A model generated the notes under the pieces. It saw nothing but the letters and a program-made list of their open reading frames with translations. It was not told the DNA's origin and did not search any database. Shown here in pieces: positions 1 to 6,487 of a DNA stretch of 10,330 nt. The DNA is from an uncultured Oscillospiraceae bacterium. GTDB lineage: Bacteria > Bacillota > Clostridia > Oscillospirales > Acutalibacteraceae. Every line of letters starts with the position of its first letter. The first letter of the stretch is position 1. A program made the position numbers and the translations under genes. The stretch lies in NCBI GenBank assembly GCA_900552925.1, contig USBH01000037.1, forward strand, positions 1-10,330. Direction: 5' to 3'.

Positions 1-24
1 GCGCCGCCGCGCGCATTCGCGCTG

Positions 25-76
25 AAAAATACAGGCAGGCTGCGAACCGCCTTCTGTGCGGACGCCGCCTGCCTGT
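25..76 (-). terminator. Rho-independent terminator of the dgt-dnaG-rpoD-rrf2 operon
   Basis: A perfect 10-bp inverted repeat (ACAGGCAGGC at 31-40, GCCTGCCTGT at 67-76) encloses a 26-nt loop. The loop can itself fold through CCGC (47-50) and GCGG (58-61). Read on the minus strand the stem is followed directly by ATTTTTC (30-24), which gives a U-tract. It lies 27 bp past the Rrf2 stop codon, so it most likely ends the operon. On the plus strand the downstream bases are only loosely T-rich, so action in that direction is doubtful. Bases 1-24 beyond it hold nothing I recognise. Confidence 0.8.
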
Positions 77-103
77 CTTATTTCTGTATTTTGAAAGCCG
101 GAT

Positions 104-520
104 TCACTTTTCCGCCTGCTCCGCTTCGTCGCAGGAGCAGATCGAATCGAACGTATACGAATCGAGCCGGTCGCGCACGAGCTTCGAGATCTCGCTGTAA
201 ATGCTGTGCAGCCGGCAGTCCGTGCGGTGGCAGCTGTAGCTCTCCCCCTGGCAGCGGGAAAGCATGTACGGGCCCTCCACGGCCTCGATCACGCGGCGCA
301 GCGTGATCTCCTGCGGCGGCTGCGCGAGCTTGTAGCCGCCTTTCGCGCCCTTGTAGGAGCAGACGATGCCGTCCGCCACCAGCGTGCGCAGGATCTTCAG
401 CGTGAAGCGCAGCGTTACATTCGTTTTTTCCGATATGGTTTTGGCGTCGATCTTCTCCGGATGCATCGCGAGAAACTCGACGATCCGCACGGCGTAATCC
501 GCCTCCAGCGTCATATGCAT
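104..520 (-). CDS. Rrf2 family transcriptional regulator with a Cys triad
   Basis: This 138-aa protein matches the Rrf2 family (IscR, NsrR, CymR) in length and layout. An N-terminal winged helix-turn-helix covers about residues 1-68, with the family's wing motif GAKGGYKLA at 58-66. Three cysteines, C90, C97 and C102, sit where IscR and NsrR bind an iron-sulphur cluster, and the local context (DCRLHSIYSEI) is family-like. The spacing is C-x6-C-x4-C, not the C-x5-C-x5-C of IscR. C128 and C130 lie near the C-terminus. A redox, iron-sulphur or nitric oxide sensing role is inferred, not shown. The first ATG (518-520) is chosen over the one two codons later because AAGGA lies 9 nt upstream of it. 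The gene begins 20 bp after rpoD and is probably the last gene of that operon. The target genes are unknown. Confidence 0.88.
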   Translation of the reverse strand: MHMTLEADYAVRIVEFLAMHPEKIDAKTISEKTNVTLRFTLKILRTLVADGIVCSYKGAKGGYKLAQPPQEITLRRVIEAVEGPYMLSRCQGESYSCHRTDCRLHSIYSEISKLVRDRLDSYTFDSICSCDEAEQAEK

Positions 521-540
521 ACCAAAGCGTCCTTTCCGGA

Positions 541-1635
541 TCAGTCAAGGAAATCCTTCAGCTTCTTGCTGCGGCTCGGGTGGCGCAGCTTCCGCAGCGC
601 CTTCGCCTCGATCTGGCGGATGCGCTCGCGCGTGACGTTGAACTCCTTGCCGACCTCTTCCAGCGTGCGGCTTCTGCCGTCCTCCAGGCCGAAGCGCAGG
701 CGCAGCACCTTTTCCTCACGCGGCGTCAGCGAATCGAGCACGTCGCCGAGCGTTTCGCGCAGCAGCGTGTGCGAGGCCGCGTCCGCCGGAGCGGGCGCCT
801 CGTCGTCCGGGATGAAGTCGCCGAGGTGGCTGTCCTCCTCCTCGCCGATCGGCGTCTCGAGCGAAACCGGCTCCTGCGCGACGCGCATGATCTCGCGGAC
901 CTTGTCCACCGGCATGTCGAGCTCCTCGGAGATCTCGTCTGCGGTCGGCTCGTGGCCGGTCGTGTGCAGAAGCTGGCTCGAGACCTTCTTCACCTTGTTG
1001 ATCGTCTCGACCATGTGCACCGGGATGCGGATCGTGCGCGCCTGATCGGCGATCGCGCGGGTGATGGCCTGGCGGATCCACCACGTCGCGTAGGTGGAGA
1101 ACTTGAAGCCCTTCGTGTAGTCGAACTTCTCAACGGCCTTGATCAGGCCGAGGTTGCCCTCCTGAATCAGGTCGAGGAACTGCATGCCGCGGCCGAGGTA
1201 GCGCTTCGCAATGCTGACGACCAGGCGCAGGTTCGCCTCCGAAAGGCGCTTCTTCGCCGCCTCGTTGCCGTCCTTGATCGCGATCGCGAGCTTGATCTCC
1301 TCCTCGGAAGTCAAAAGCGGGACGCGGCCGATCTCCTTCAGATACACCTTGACCGGGTCGTCGATCGCGACGCCCTCCATGCCCATGCCGTTCTCCAGCT
1401 CCGCCGTTTCGTTCGCAACCTTCGTCAGGTCCACGTCGTCGATCTGGATATCGCCGAAGTCCTCGATAATCTCCACGCCGTGCGATTCGAGCGTATCGTA
1501 GAATTTTTCAATGTGCTCGGGGTCGAAGTCGAGCTCGCCGAGCGCGTCGAGAATCTCCTTTGTCGTGAGCTGTCCCTTGCTCTTGCCGAGCTCGATCAGC
1601 TCGCGGATGACGGTCTTTTTATCCTGTGCTGCCAT
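541..1635 (-). CDS. rpoD: RNA polymerase primary sigma factor RpoD/SigA
   Basis: This is the housekeeping sigma-70 factor, which directs RNA polymerase core to -35/-10 promoters. At 364 aa it has the compact Bacillota form without the long non-conserved insert of proteobacterial RpoD. Region 1.1 covers about residues 1-60. Region 1.2 starts at [11 protein letters not shown] (93-103). Region 2 (about 130-205) holds the core-binding and -10 recognition motifs, including [20 protein letters not shown] (152-171) and [14 protein letters not shown] (182-195). Region 3 is about 205-285. Region 4.2 carries the -35 recognition helix [18 protein letters not shown] (334-351). The start ATG has GGAAAGG about 11 nt upstream. 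The gene lies 56 bp after dnaG, the classic order, with no convincing promoter in the gap. All expected regions are present and nothing looks unusual. Confidence 0.98.
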   Translation of the reverse strand: MAAQDKKTVIRELIELGKSKGQLTTKEILDALGELDFDPEHIEKFYDTLESHGVEIIEDFGDIQIDDVDLTKVANETAELENGMGMEGVAIDDPVKVYLKEIGRVPLLTSEEEIKLAIAIKDGNEAAKKRLSEANLRLVVSIAKRYLGRGMQFLDLIQEGNLGLIKAVEKFDYTKGFKFSTYATWWIRQAITRAIADQARTIRIPVHMVETINKVKKVSSQLLHTTGHEPTADEISEELDMPVDKVREIMRVAQEPVSLETPIGEEEDSHLGDFIPDDEAPAPADAASHTLLRETLGDVLDSLTPREEKVLRLRFGLEDGRSRTLEEVGKEFNVTRERIRQIEAKALRKLRHPSRSKKLKDFLD

Positions 1636-1691
1636 AGTGCATCAAACCTTTCCTGTATTTTCCCTTATTCCTTCAAGATCTCTCGATCCGT

Positions 1692-3464
1692 TTATTTCTT
1701 CTGCCTGCGCAGCGCTTCAAACTGCGCCTGAAGCTGCGCGGGGTCGCTCGCGCGGATCGCGTCCGCATCCGAAAGGCCGCCCTCGCTCAGAATGATCTGC
1801 GCGAAGCGCTCGGCGTCCTCGGCCGTCGTACCGCCGCTCTCCCTCAGGATCGCCGCGACGCGCCCCATCTCGTCCGGCGTGCATTCCGCCGAAAAATCGC
1901 TGATTCCCGGCGCATTCGCCGTTTCTCCGTTTATAATCTTTCCCAGCAGGCTCTGATATAACCGGCGATTGAAGCTCGTGACGAATTTTTCCGGCGGTAT
2001 TTTTTCCTTGAGGACCGGCGCCAGCTCGTTGTGCGCGAACAGGCACGCGATCAGCCGCTCCTCGGCGTTTGCAACGCGCAGATGCCGCCGCTTTTCCGGG
2101 TTCACCTCGTCCCGGCGCGCCGAGAGCGCTTCGGTCGTCTCGCGCAGCTGCCGCTTCTGCGCGGCGCGGCTTTCCTGCCGCACGCTGCGCTTCAGCTGCG
2201 TGAGGATCGCGTTCTTGTCGACGCCGAGCTCGTCTGCAAGGCGGCCGACGTACACGTCGCGCTCGATCGCGTTGTCGAGCTTCGAGAGCACGTTGACGGC
2301 CTCCATCAGGTACTGCACCTTGCCGTCGCCGGTCTCCAGATCGAAGCCCTGCCGGAGCTTGCCGAGCCGGTATTCGACGTCGTTGCCGCATTCTTCGATC
2401 AGCCTGCGGAAGCGCGCCGCGCCCTCCTCGCCGTAGGCGTTGATGAACTCGTCCGGGTCCTTGTTGCCCGGCACCGTCATCACGCGCACGAGCAGCCCCG
2501 CGTCGCGCAGGATCGGGATCGCGCGCTGCGCGGCCTTCTGCCCGGCCTCGTCGGAATCGTAGCAGATCACGACCTCCTTCGCGTACCGGGCCATCACGCG
2601 CGCCTGCTCGGCGGTCAGCGAGGTGCCGAGCGAAGCGATCGCGTTTTCAAAGCCGGCCTTGTGCAGCGAGATCACATCCATATAGCCCTCGGCCAGAATC
2701 AGCCGCCCGTTGTCGAGCGCGTTTTTCGCGAAATTCATCGCGAACAGGCCGCTGCTCTTGTGGTAGACCGGCGTGTCCGAGGTGTTGATGTACTTCGGCT
2801 TCTCGTCGGTCAGGATGCGCCCGCCGAATGCGACGACGTTGCCGCGCAGGTCGATGATCGGAAACATGACGCGGGCGTGGAAGCGGTCCATCGCGCGGCC
2901 CGAGCGGGTCTGCACCGCGACGTTCGCCTGGATCATCTCGCTTTCGGAATACCCCTTCGCGCGCAGGTGGTTGACGAGCGCAAAGCGGCTTTCCGGCGCC
3001 CAGCCGAGCCCGAAATGCCGGATCATGTGCATCGGCAGCCGGCGGCGCGCAAAGTAGTCGAGCCCCGGCCTGCCCTCGGGCTTCAAGAGCGAGGCATGGA
3101 AAAAGCGCGCCGACTCGCGGTTGATCTCCAGCACGCGCTGCCGCAGGCGGGACATCGAATCGTCCACGCCCTGCTCGGGCACCTGCAGGCCCGCGCGCTG
3201 CGCGAGCAGCTTGACCGCCTCGATATAGTCCAGATTTTCAATTTTCCGGATAAACGTGATCACGTCGCCGCCCGCGCCGCAGCCGAAGCAGTAAAACGAC
3301 CCGTTTTCCGTATACACGTTGAACGACGGGGATTTCTCGTTGTGAAACGGGCAGAGCCCCACCATGTTTTTCCCGCGCCGTTTCAGGTTGACATACGAGG
3401 ACACGATGTCCACGATGTCCGAGCGGGATTTGAGTTCCTGCATGAACGCTTCAGGCAGTGCCAA
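1692..3464 (-). CDS. dnaG: DNA primase DnaG
   Basis: DnaG makes the RNA primers for leading- and lagging-strand DNA synthesis and docks on the replicative helicase. The 590-aa length is normal for the family. The CHC2 zinc ribbon is at residues 38-62, with C38, H41, C59 and C62. The RNA polymerase domain runs to about residue 420. Its TOPRIM part shows E259 in LAEGYMDV and D303/D305 in YDSDEAG, the metal-binding acids. The C-terminal part (about 440-590) fits the helicase-binding domain. The start is placed at a TTG (3462-3464) because a perfect AAAGGAGG (3472-3479) lies 7 nt upstream and the resulting N-terminus (ALPEAFMQELKSRSDIVDIV) matches the family. An internal ATG (3441-3443) would cut seven residues and has no comparable site. 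The gene starts 25 bp after dgt, and rpoD follows. Confidence 0.97.
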   Translation of the reverse strand: MALPEAFMQELKSRSDIVDIVSSYVNLKRRGKNMVGLCPFHNEKSPSFNVYTENGSFYCFGCGAGGDVITFIRKIENLDYIEAVKLLAQRAGLQVPEQGVDDSMSRLRQRVLEINRESARFFHASLLKPEGRPGLDYFARRRLPMHMIRHFGLGWAPESRFALVNHLRAKGYSESEMIQANVAVQTRSGRAMDRFHARVMFPIIDLRGNVVAFGGRILTDEKPKYINTSDTPVYHKSSGLFAMNFAKNALDNGRLILAEGYMDVISLHKAGFENAIASLGTSLTAEQARVMARYAKEVVICYDSDEAGQKAAQRAIPILRDAGLLVRVMTVPGNKDPDEFINAYGEEGAARFRRLIEECGNDVEYRLGKLRQGFDLETGDGKVQYLMEAVNVLSKLDNAIERDVYVGRLADELGVDKNAILTQLKRSVRQESRAAQKRQLRETTEALSARRDEVNPEKRRHLRVANAEERLIACLFAHNELAPVLKEKIPPEKFVTSFNRRLYQSLLGKIINGETANAPGISDFSAECTPDEMGRVAAILRESGGTTAEDAERFAQIILSEGGLSDADAIRASDPAQLQAQFEALRRQKK

Positions 3465-3471
3465 ATCACCG

Positions 3472-3479
3472 CCTCCTTT
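3472..3479 (-). promoter_or_regulatory. Shine-Dalgarno site that fixes the TTG start of dnaG
   Basis: AAAGGAGG is a full match to the anti-Shine-Dalgarno core and lies 7 nt upstream of TTG at 3464-3462. No ATG or GTG in frame has comparable spacing. The reading frame stays open for 28 more codons upstream, into the dgt coding region, but that stretch is not DnaG-like. Confidence 0.85.
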
Positions 3480-3489
3480 CAAAACGCCC

Positions 3490-4509
3490 TCAGACCGGTG
3501 TGCCCCAGGCCTTCGGGATAAAGAGATTGCTGTACAGATCGACGGCAAAGCGGTCCGTCATGCCGGCGATGTAGTCGCACGCCGCCTGCTCCCTCCCGTC
3601 CGCCTCCGCGATCTCGCGCATGCTTTCGGGCAGGCGGTCCGGGTGGCGCACGTAGTAGCCGAACAGGCTCTCGATCAGGTGCGGCACCTTTTTTTCCTCG
3701 CGCTTCGCGTAGTCGTTCAGGTAGACCGCCTCATACATGAATTCGTGCAGCGCGTCGTACGCCTCGAGCACGTCGGCATCCATGTTGACGACGCCGGCCG
3801 GGCTGTTGCGGATCAGCGACGTGACCATCGTCGTGATGCGCTTGTTCTTCGTGTCGCCGAGCACGGCGGTGATGTCCCGCGGGATGTCCGCCTCGCGGAT
3901 AACACCCGCGCGGATCGCGTCGTCGATGTCGTGGTTCATATAGGCGATCTTGTCCGCCCAGCGGATGATGCGGCCCTCCATCGTCCGGGCCTCCTGCCCG
4001 GTCGTGTGGCAGCGGATGCCGTCGCGCACCTCAAAGGTCAGGTTCAGGCCGCGGCCGTCGTTCTCGAGCCGCTCCACAACGCGCACGCTCTGCTCGTAGT
4101 GGCGGAAACCGTTCGGCATCAGCCGGTTCAGCGCCCGTTCGCCCGCGTGGCCGAACGGCGTGTGGCCGAGGTCGTGGCCGAGCGCCACCGCCTCGGTCAG
4201 GTCCTCGTTGAGCCTGAGCGCCCGGGCGATCGTCCGCGCGATCTGCGAGACCTCGAGCGTGTGCGTCAGGCGCGTGCGGTAATGGTCGCCCTCCGGCGAG
4301 AGGAACACCTGCGTCTTGTGCTTCAGCCGCCGGAACGCCTTGCAGTGGATGACCTTGTCGCGATCGCGCTGGTACGGCGTGCGGATCGGGCACTCCGCCG
4401 CCTCGCGCACCCTGCCGCGCGTGTTTTCTGAAAGCGCCGCGTACGGCGAGAGGATCTCCCGCTCGATGCGCTGCGTCTCCTCGCGAATGCTCAACGCCCT
4501 GTTTTCCAT
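3490..4509 (-). CDS. dgt: Deoxyguanosinetriphosphate triphosphohydrolase (dGTPase), HD domain
   Basis: This 339-aa protein belongs to the dGTPase/HD phosphohydrolase family, which cleaves dGTP (in many members other dNTPs too) to deoxynucleoside and triphosphate and so controls dNTP pools. The HD metal-site residues are visible: H83 in LTHTLEV, H112-D113 in LGHDLGHTPFGH, and D186 in RWADKIAY. The N-terminal block CPIRTPYQRDRDKVIHCKAF (40-59) is typical of the shorter Bacillota form. The ATG at 4507-4509 is preferred because the protein then begins MENRALSIREETQRIER like its relatives; the frame is open for 25 further codons upstream, without homology. The ribosome binding site is not ideal: GGTGG lies 6 nt upstream and AAAGGA 15 nt upstream. 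It is the first gene of the operon with dnaG 25 bp downstream, which ties nucleotide pool control to replication. Confidence 0.95.
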   Translation of the reverse strand: MENRALSIREETQRIEREILSPYAALSENTRGRVREAAECPIRTPYQRDRDKVIHCKAFRRLKHKTQVFLSPEGDHYRTRLTHTLEVSQIARTIARALRLNEDLTEAVALGHDLGHTPFGHAGERALNRLMPNGFRHYEQSVRVVERLENDGRGLNLTFEVRDGIRCHTTGQEARTMEGRIIRWADKIAYMNHDIDDAIRAGVIREADIPRDITAVLGDTKNKRITTMVTSLIRNSPAGVVNMDADVLEAYDALHEFMYEAVYLNDYAKREEKKVPHLIESLFGYYVRHPDRLPESMREIAEADGREQAACDYIAGMTDRFAVDLYSNLFIPKAWGTPV

Positions 4510-4548
4510 TATGTACCACCGTGTTCCTTTCCCCGGCGCGCAATTTCC

Positions 4549-4578
4549 GTGCGCCCGGGCCGACTGCGCCGGCCGCAC
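4549..4578 (-). other. GC-rich leader hairpin upstream of dgt
   Basis: In the minus-strand transcript GTGCGGCCG pairs with CGGCC and CGCAC across a 7-nt loop (GCGCAGT), with a 4-nt CGGG bulge. It lies in the untranslated leader of about 125 nt between the predicted dgt promoter and the dgt start. No T-run follows, so it is not a terminator on its own. It could affect leader stability or access to the dgt start; this is inference. Nothing matches a riboswitch that I recognise. Confidence 0.4.
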
Positions 4579-4640
4579 CGGCACAGATCCGATATGTACA
4601 AGGCAAATTTCCCGTGAAAAGCGCTTTCAAAAAGCCCCCT

Positions 4641-4668
4641 ATTATATGTTATACGCCGCAAACGCCAA
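4641..4668 (-). promoter_or_regulatory. Predicted sigma-A promoter of the dgt-dnaG-rpoD operon
   Basis: On the minus strand there is a -35 like TTGGCG (4668-4663, four of six consensus bases), a 16-nt spacer, and a perfect -10 TATAAT (4646-4641). The start of transcription would be near 4634, giving a leader of about 125 nt. It lies just beyond the stop codon of the YigZ gene (4691), where no terminator is visible, so read-through from upstream is also possible. Confidence 0.7.
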
Positions 4669-4690
4669 AATTACTTCTTTATTTGCAAAA

Positions 4691-5317
4691 TTACTCGCAA
4701 AATTCAAAATATTTTTTCCCGGTCTCCTCCGCCGCGACCTGTCCATTCGTCGCATCGGCGAGCTTTTTGTCGAAGCCGCCGCGGTCCTCGGGGGCCATGT
4801 GGAAGCAAAGCGCCACCTTTTCCTCGAACAGCGTGTCGTCCACGACACCGCCGCATTCGGGCACGAGCGCCGCCACGCGGCCGTACTGGCTGTAATCGCA
4901 GACGACGCGGAGCATCAGGCATTCGCGCATCGTGGCGATCCCCGCCGCCTGCAGGGCGATCGACGCCGTGTGCGAATAGGCGCGCACGAGCCCGCCGCCC
5001 CCGAGCAAAATGCCGCCGAAGTAGCGCGTCGCAACCACGACGACGTCGGTGACGCCGCTCTTCTGCAGCACGTCGAGCACCGGTATGCCGGCGGTGCCCT
5101 GCGGCTCGCCGTCGTCCGAATAGCGCATGATGCCGCCGTCGCGCAGGATATAGGCGTACACATTGTGGGAAGCATCCCAGTGCTTCGACCGCTTTTCCGC
5201 GATGAAGGCCAGCGCCTCCGCCTCGGTCGAAACGGGCTTCGCGTAGCCGATGAACCGCGAGCGCTTTTCGACAAAATCGTCCTCCGCCTCGCGCAGAACC
5301 GTTTTATATTGTGCCAT
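4691..5317 (-). CDS. YigZ/IMPACT family protein
   Basis: This 208-aa protein is a member of the YigZ (UPF0029/IMPACT) family, conserved in bacteria and linked to the eukaryotic translation regulator IMPACT; the bacterial role is not settled. The N-terminal UPF0029 domain (about 15-125) has the signature EPQGTAGIPVLDVL (71-84) and the glycine-rich RYFGGILLGGGGLVRAYS (98-115). The C-terminal part (about 138-200) fits the DUF1949 ferredoxin-like domain. The length is typical. The ATG at 5315-5317 is chosen because GGAAGGAGG lies 8 nt upstream; an upstream in-frame ATG would overlap that site. The rpmE terminator ends about 40 bp upstream, so there is little room for a promoter of its own. The gene may depend on partial read-through from rpmE or on a promoter inside the terminator region. 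Confidence 0.93.
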   Translation of the reverse strand: MAQYKTVLREAEDDFVEKRSRFIGYAKPVSTEAEALAFIAEKRSKHWDASHNVYAYILRDGGIMRYSDDGEPQGTAGIPVLDVLQKSGVTDVVVVATRYFGGILLGGGGLVRAYSHTASIALQAAGIATMRECLMLRVVCDYSQYGRVAALVPECGGVVDDTLFEEKVALCFHMAPEDRGGFDKKLADATNGQVAAEETGKKYFEFCE

Positions 5318-5356
5318 GACCGGCGCCTCCTTCCCCATGCCGCCCGCTTTCCGGAC

Positions 5357-5387
5357 GAAAAACGGGCGATGCTGCAAAGCACCGCCC
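5357..5387 (-). terminator. Rho-independent terminator after rpmE
   Basis: On the minus strand GGGCGGTGC (5387-5379) pairs with GCATCGCCC (5372-5364), nine pairs with one G-U, around a 6-nt loop. It is followed by GTTTTTC (5363-5357). It begins 19 bp past the L31 stop codon and has the standard form of an intrinsic terminator. Confidence 0.88.
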
Positions 5388-5406
5388 TAAACAACCGTAT
5401 GATGAA

Positions 5407-5607
5407 TTACTTCGTGATACCGTAGCGCTTTTTGAACATGTCAACGCGGCCGCTCGTATCAACCAGCTTCTGCTTGCCCGTATAGAACGGATGGCACTTG
5501 GAGCAAATTTCAACGCGGATGTCCTTCTTCGTGGAACGCGTGTGAATCACATTGCCGCATGCGCAGGTAATGGTCGTTTCCTGATAGTCCGGATGAATAT
5601 TTTTCAT
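5407..5607 (-). CDS. rpmE: 50S ribosomal protein L31, zinc-binding type
   Basis: This 66-aa protein is bacterial L31 (bL31), a component of the large subunit at the central protuberance that bridges to the small subunit. It is the zinc-binding (C+) form: C15 and C17 in TCACGN, and C35 and C38 in [14 protein letters not shown]. The ending [10 protein letters not shown] is typical. The ATG at 5605-5607 is chosen because AAAGAGG ends 8 nt upstream; an in-frame GTG three codons earlier overlaps that site. It appears to be a single-gene unit with a strong terminator downstream and a promoter-like region upstream. Confidence 0.97.
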   Translation of the reverse strand: MKNIHPDYQETTITCACGNVIHTRSTKKDIRVEICSKCHPFYTGKQKLVDTSGRVDMFKKRYGITK

Positions 5608-5645
5608 ATCTGTCACCTCTTTCGGTTGATCTCTGCGGTTATTAA

Positions 5646-5681
5646 GTTAACACTTAAACATAGCGCTAATAATGTTAACAC
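5646..5681 (-). repeat. Direct repeat GTGTTAAC x2 upstream of rpmE
   Basis: GTGTTAAC occurs twice on the minus strand (5681-5674 and 5653-5646), repeating every 28 bp with a 20-nt AT-rich gap. Each copy contains the palindrome GTTAAC. The distal copy overlaps the candidate -10. The 113-bp gap between the ATPase gene and rpmE (5608-5720) holds only this and the promoter; I see no terminator for the upstream unit there. A regulator site is possible but unproven. Confidence 0.5.
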
Positions 5682-5700
5682 AAAACCGCGGAAATTGCAA
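5672..5700 (-). promoter_or_regulatory. Weak candidate promoter of rpmE
   Basis: The minus strand shows TTGCAA (5700-5695), a 17-nt spacer and TAACAT (5677-5672), each matching four of six consensus bases. A second option is a TATGTT further downstream. The AT-rich character of 5641-5690 against the GC-rich surroundings supports a promoter region, but the exact boxes are uncertain. Confidence 0.35.
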
Positions 5701-5720
5701 GGCCTTTTCGAAAAAACTTT

Positions 5721-6476
5721 TTATTCGCCCGCATCCTTATCCAGCAGGATGCGCAGCATCCGCTCGGGATTTTCGAGAAAGCTGCGCGTGACCGTGAAAT
5801 GCTCCGTCTCGCGGTACGGCACGGAGCGGATCCCCGCCCCGGTGATCTCCAGCACCTCCGCGCCCGGAAACGCCATGAGAATCGGCGAATGGGTCGAGAT
5901 GATGAACTGCGAGCCCGCTTCCGTCAGGCGGTCGATCTCCCCCATCAGCGTCAGCAGGCGCATCGGCGAGAGCGCGGCCTCCGGCTCGTCGAGCAGGTAG
6001 AGCCCGTGCCCGCGGAAGCGGTTCTGCACGAGTGCGAGGAAGCTCTCCCCATGCGACTTCTCGTGCAGCGAGCCGCCGTAGACGCTCGAAAGCGCCTTCG
6101 ACAGCGCGGGAATCTCGTCGAGCGTGTCGATATAGCTCGCGGCGTTGTAAAAGCTCTCCGCCCGCAGGAAGAAGCCGTCCTTCGGGTAGGCCGACCGCAC
6201 GACGGTCAGCGCCGCGCCGAGCTCGGAATGCGTCTCGCGCGTCGAAAAGCTGAAGTTCCGCGAGCCGCCCTCGGGGTTGAAGCCGCAGGCCACCGCGACC
6301 GCCTCCAAAAGCGTCGACTTGCCCACGCCGTTTTCGCCGACGAGGAACGTCACGTCGCTGTGAAACTCCAGGCGGCCGGCCGCTTCCAGATAGCGGACCG
6401 CCGGCACATCGTGCAGATAGGAATCCGCTGCAAGCGCGCCGGTCAGCTCGATCCGGCGCACAAATCTGCGTTCCAT
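5721..6476 (-). CDS. Stand-alone AAA family ATPase (ABC/SMC-like, COG3910 type)
   Basis: This 251-aa soluble ATPase has the ABC/SMC-type motifs in order. Walker A is GENGVGKST (47-55), the signature-like motif is SHGES (141-145), Walker B is LYLLDEPE (159-166), the D-loop region is AALSP (167-171), and the switch histidine is H196 in IISTHSPIL. It resembles the predicted ATPases of COG3910, whose substrate is not known. There are no transmembrane segments and no added nuclease or effector domain. The ATG at 6474-6476 is chosen because the protein then begins MERRFVRRIELTG like its relatives, with GGGGG (6483-6487) 6 nt upstream. Only 11 bp separate it from the stop codon of the VanY-like gene upstream, so the two are probably co-transcribed and perhaps translationally coupled. 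A function cannot be assigned beyond ATP binding and hydrolysis. Confidence 0.88.
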   Translation of the reverse strand: MERRFVRRIELTGALAADSYLHDVPAVRYLEAAGRLEFHSDVTFLVGENGVGKSTLLEAVAVACGFNPEGGSRNFSFSTRETHSELGAALTVVRSAYPKDGFFLRAESFYNAASYIDTLDEIPALSKALSSVYGGSLHEKSHGESFLALVQNRFRGHGLYLLDEPEAALSPMRLLTLMGEIDRLTEAGSQFIISTHSPILMAFPGAEVLEITGAGIRSVPYRETEHFTVTRSFLENPERMLRILLDKDAGE

Positions 6477-6487
6477 AGCTTTCCCCC

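Noticed and set aside
541..1635. Alternative or sporulation sigma factor instead of RpoD
   Set aside because: Region 1.1, full regions 2-4, the length and the position after dnaG fit the primary sigma factor.
2031..3521. 496-codon open frame on the plus strand opposite dnaG
   Set aside because: It is antisense to a clear DnaG, has no recognisable domain and is rich in Arg, Ala, Val and Leu, as expected for the complement of a GC-rich gene. Similar long plus-strand frames at 580-1731, 3364-4431, 5799-6566 and 6650-7726 are rejected for the same reason.
3465..3548. N-terminal extension of DnaG by 28 residues from an upstream ATG
   Set aside because: The added residues are not DnaG-like, would overlap the end of dgt, and the perfect ribosome binding site points to the TTG instead.
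5679..5720. Terminator after the ATPase gene
   Set aside because: The region has T-runs and a GGCC palindrome but no stem of useful length.
5721..6476. ATPase component of a defence or toxin-antitoxin system
   Set aside because: No nuclease, toxin, reverse transcriptase or other effector gene is nearby, and the ATPase has no extra domain. The partner is a cell-wall-type protein, so a defence label is not supported.
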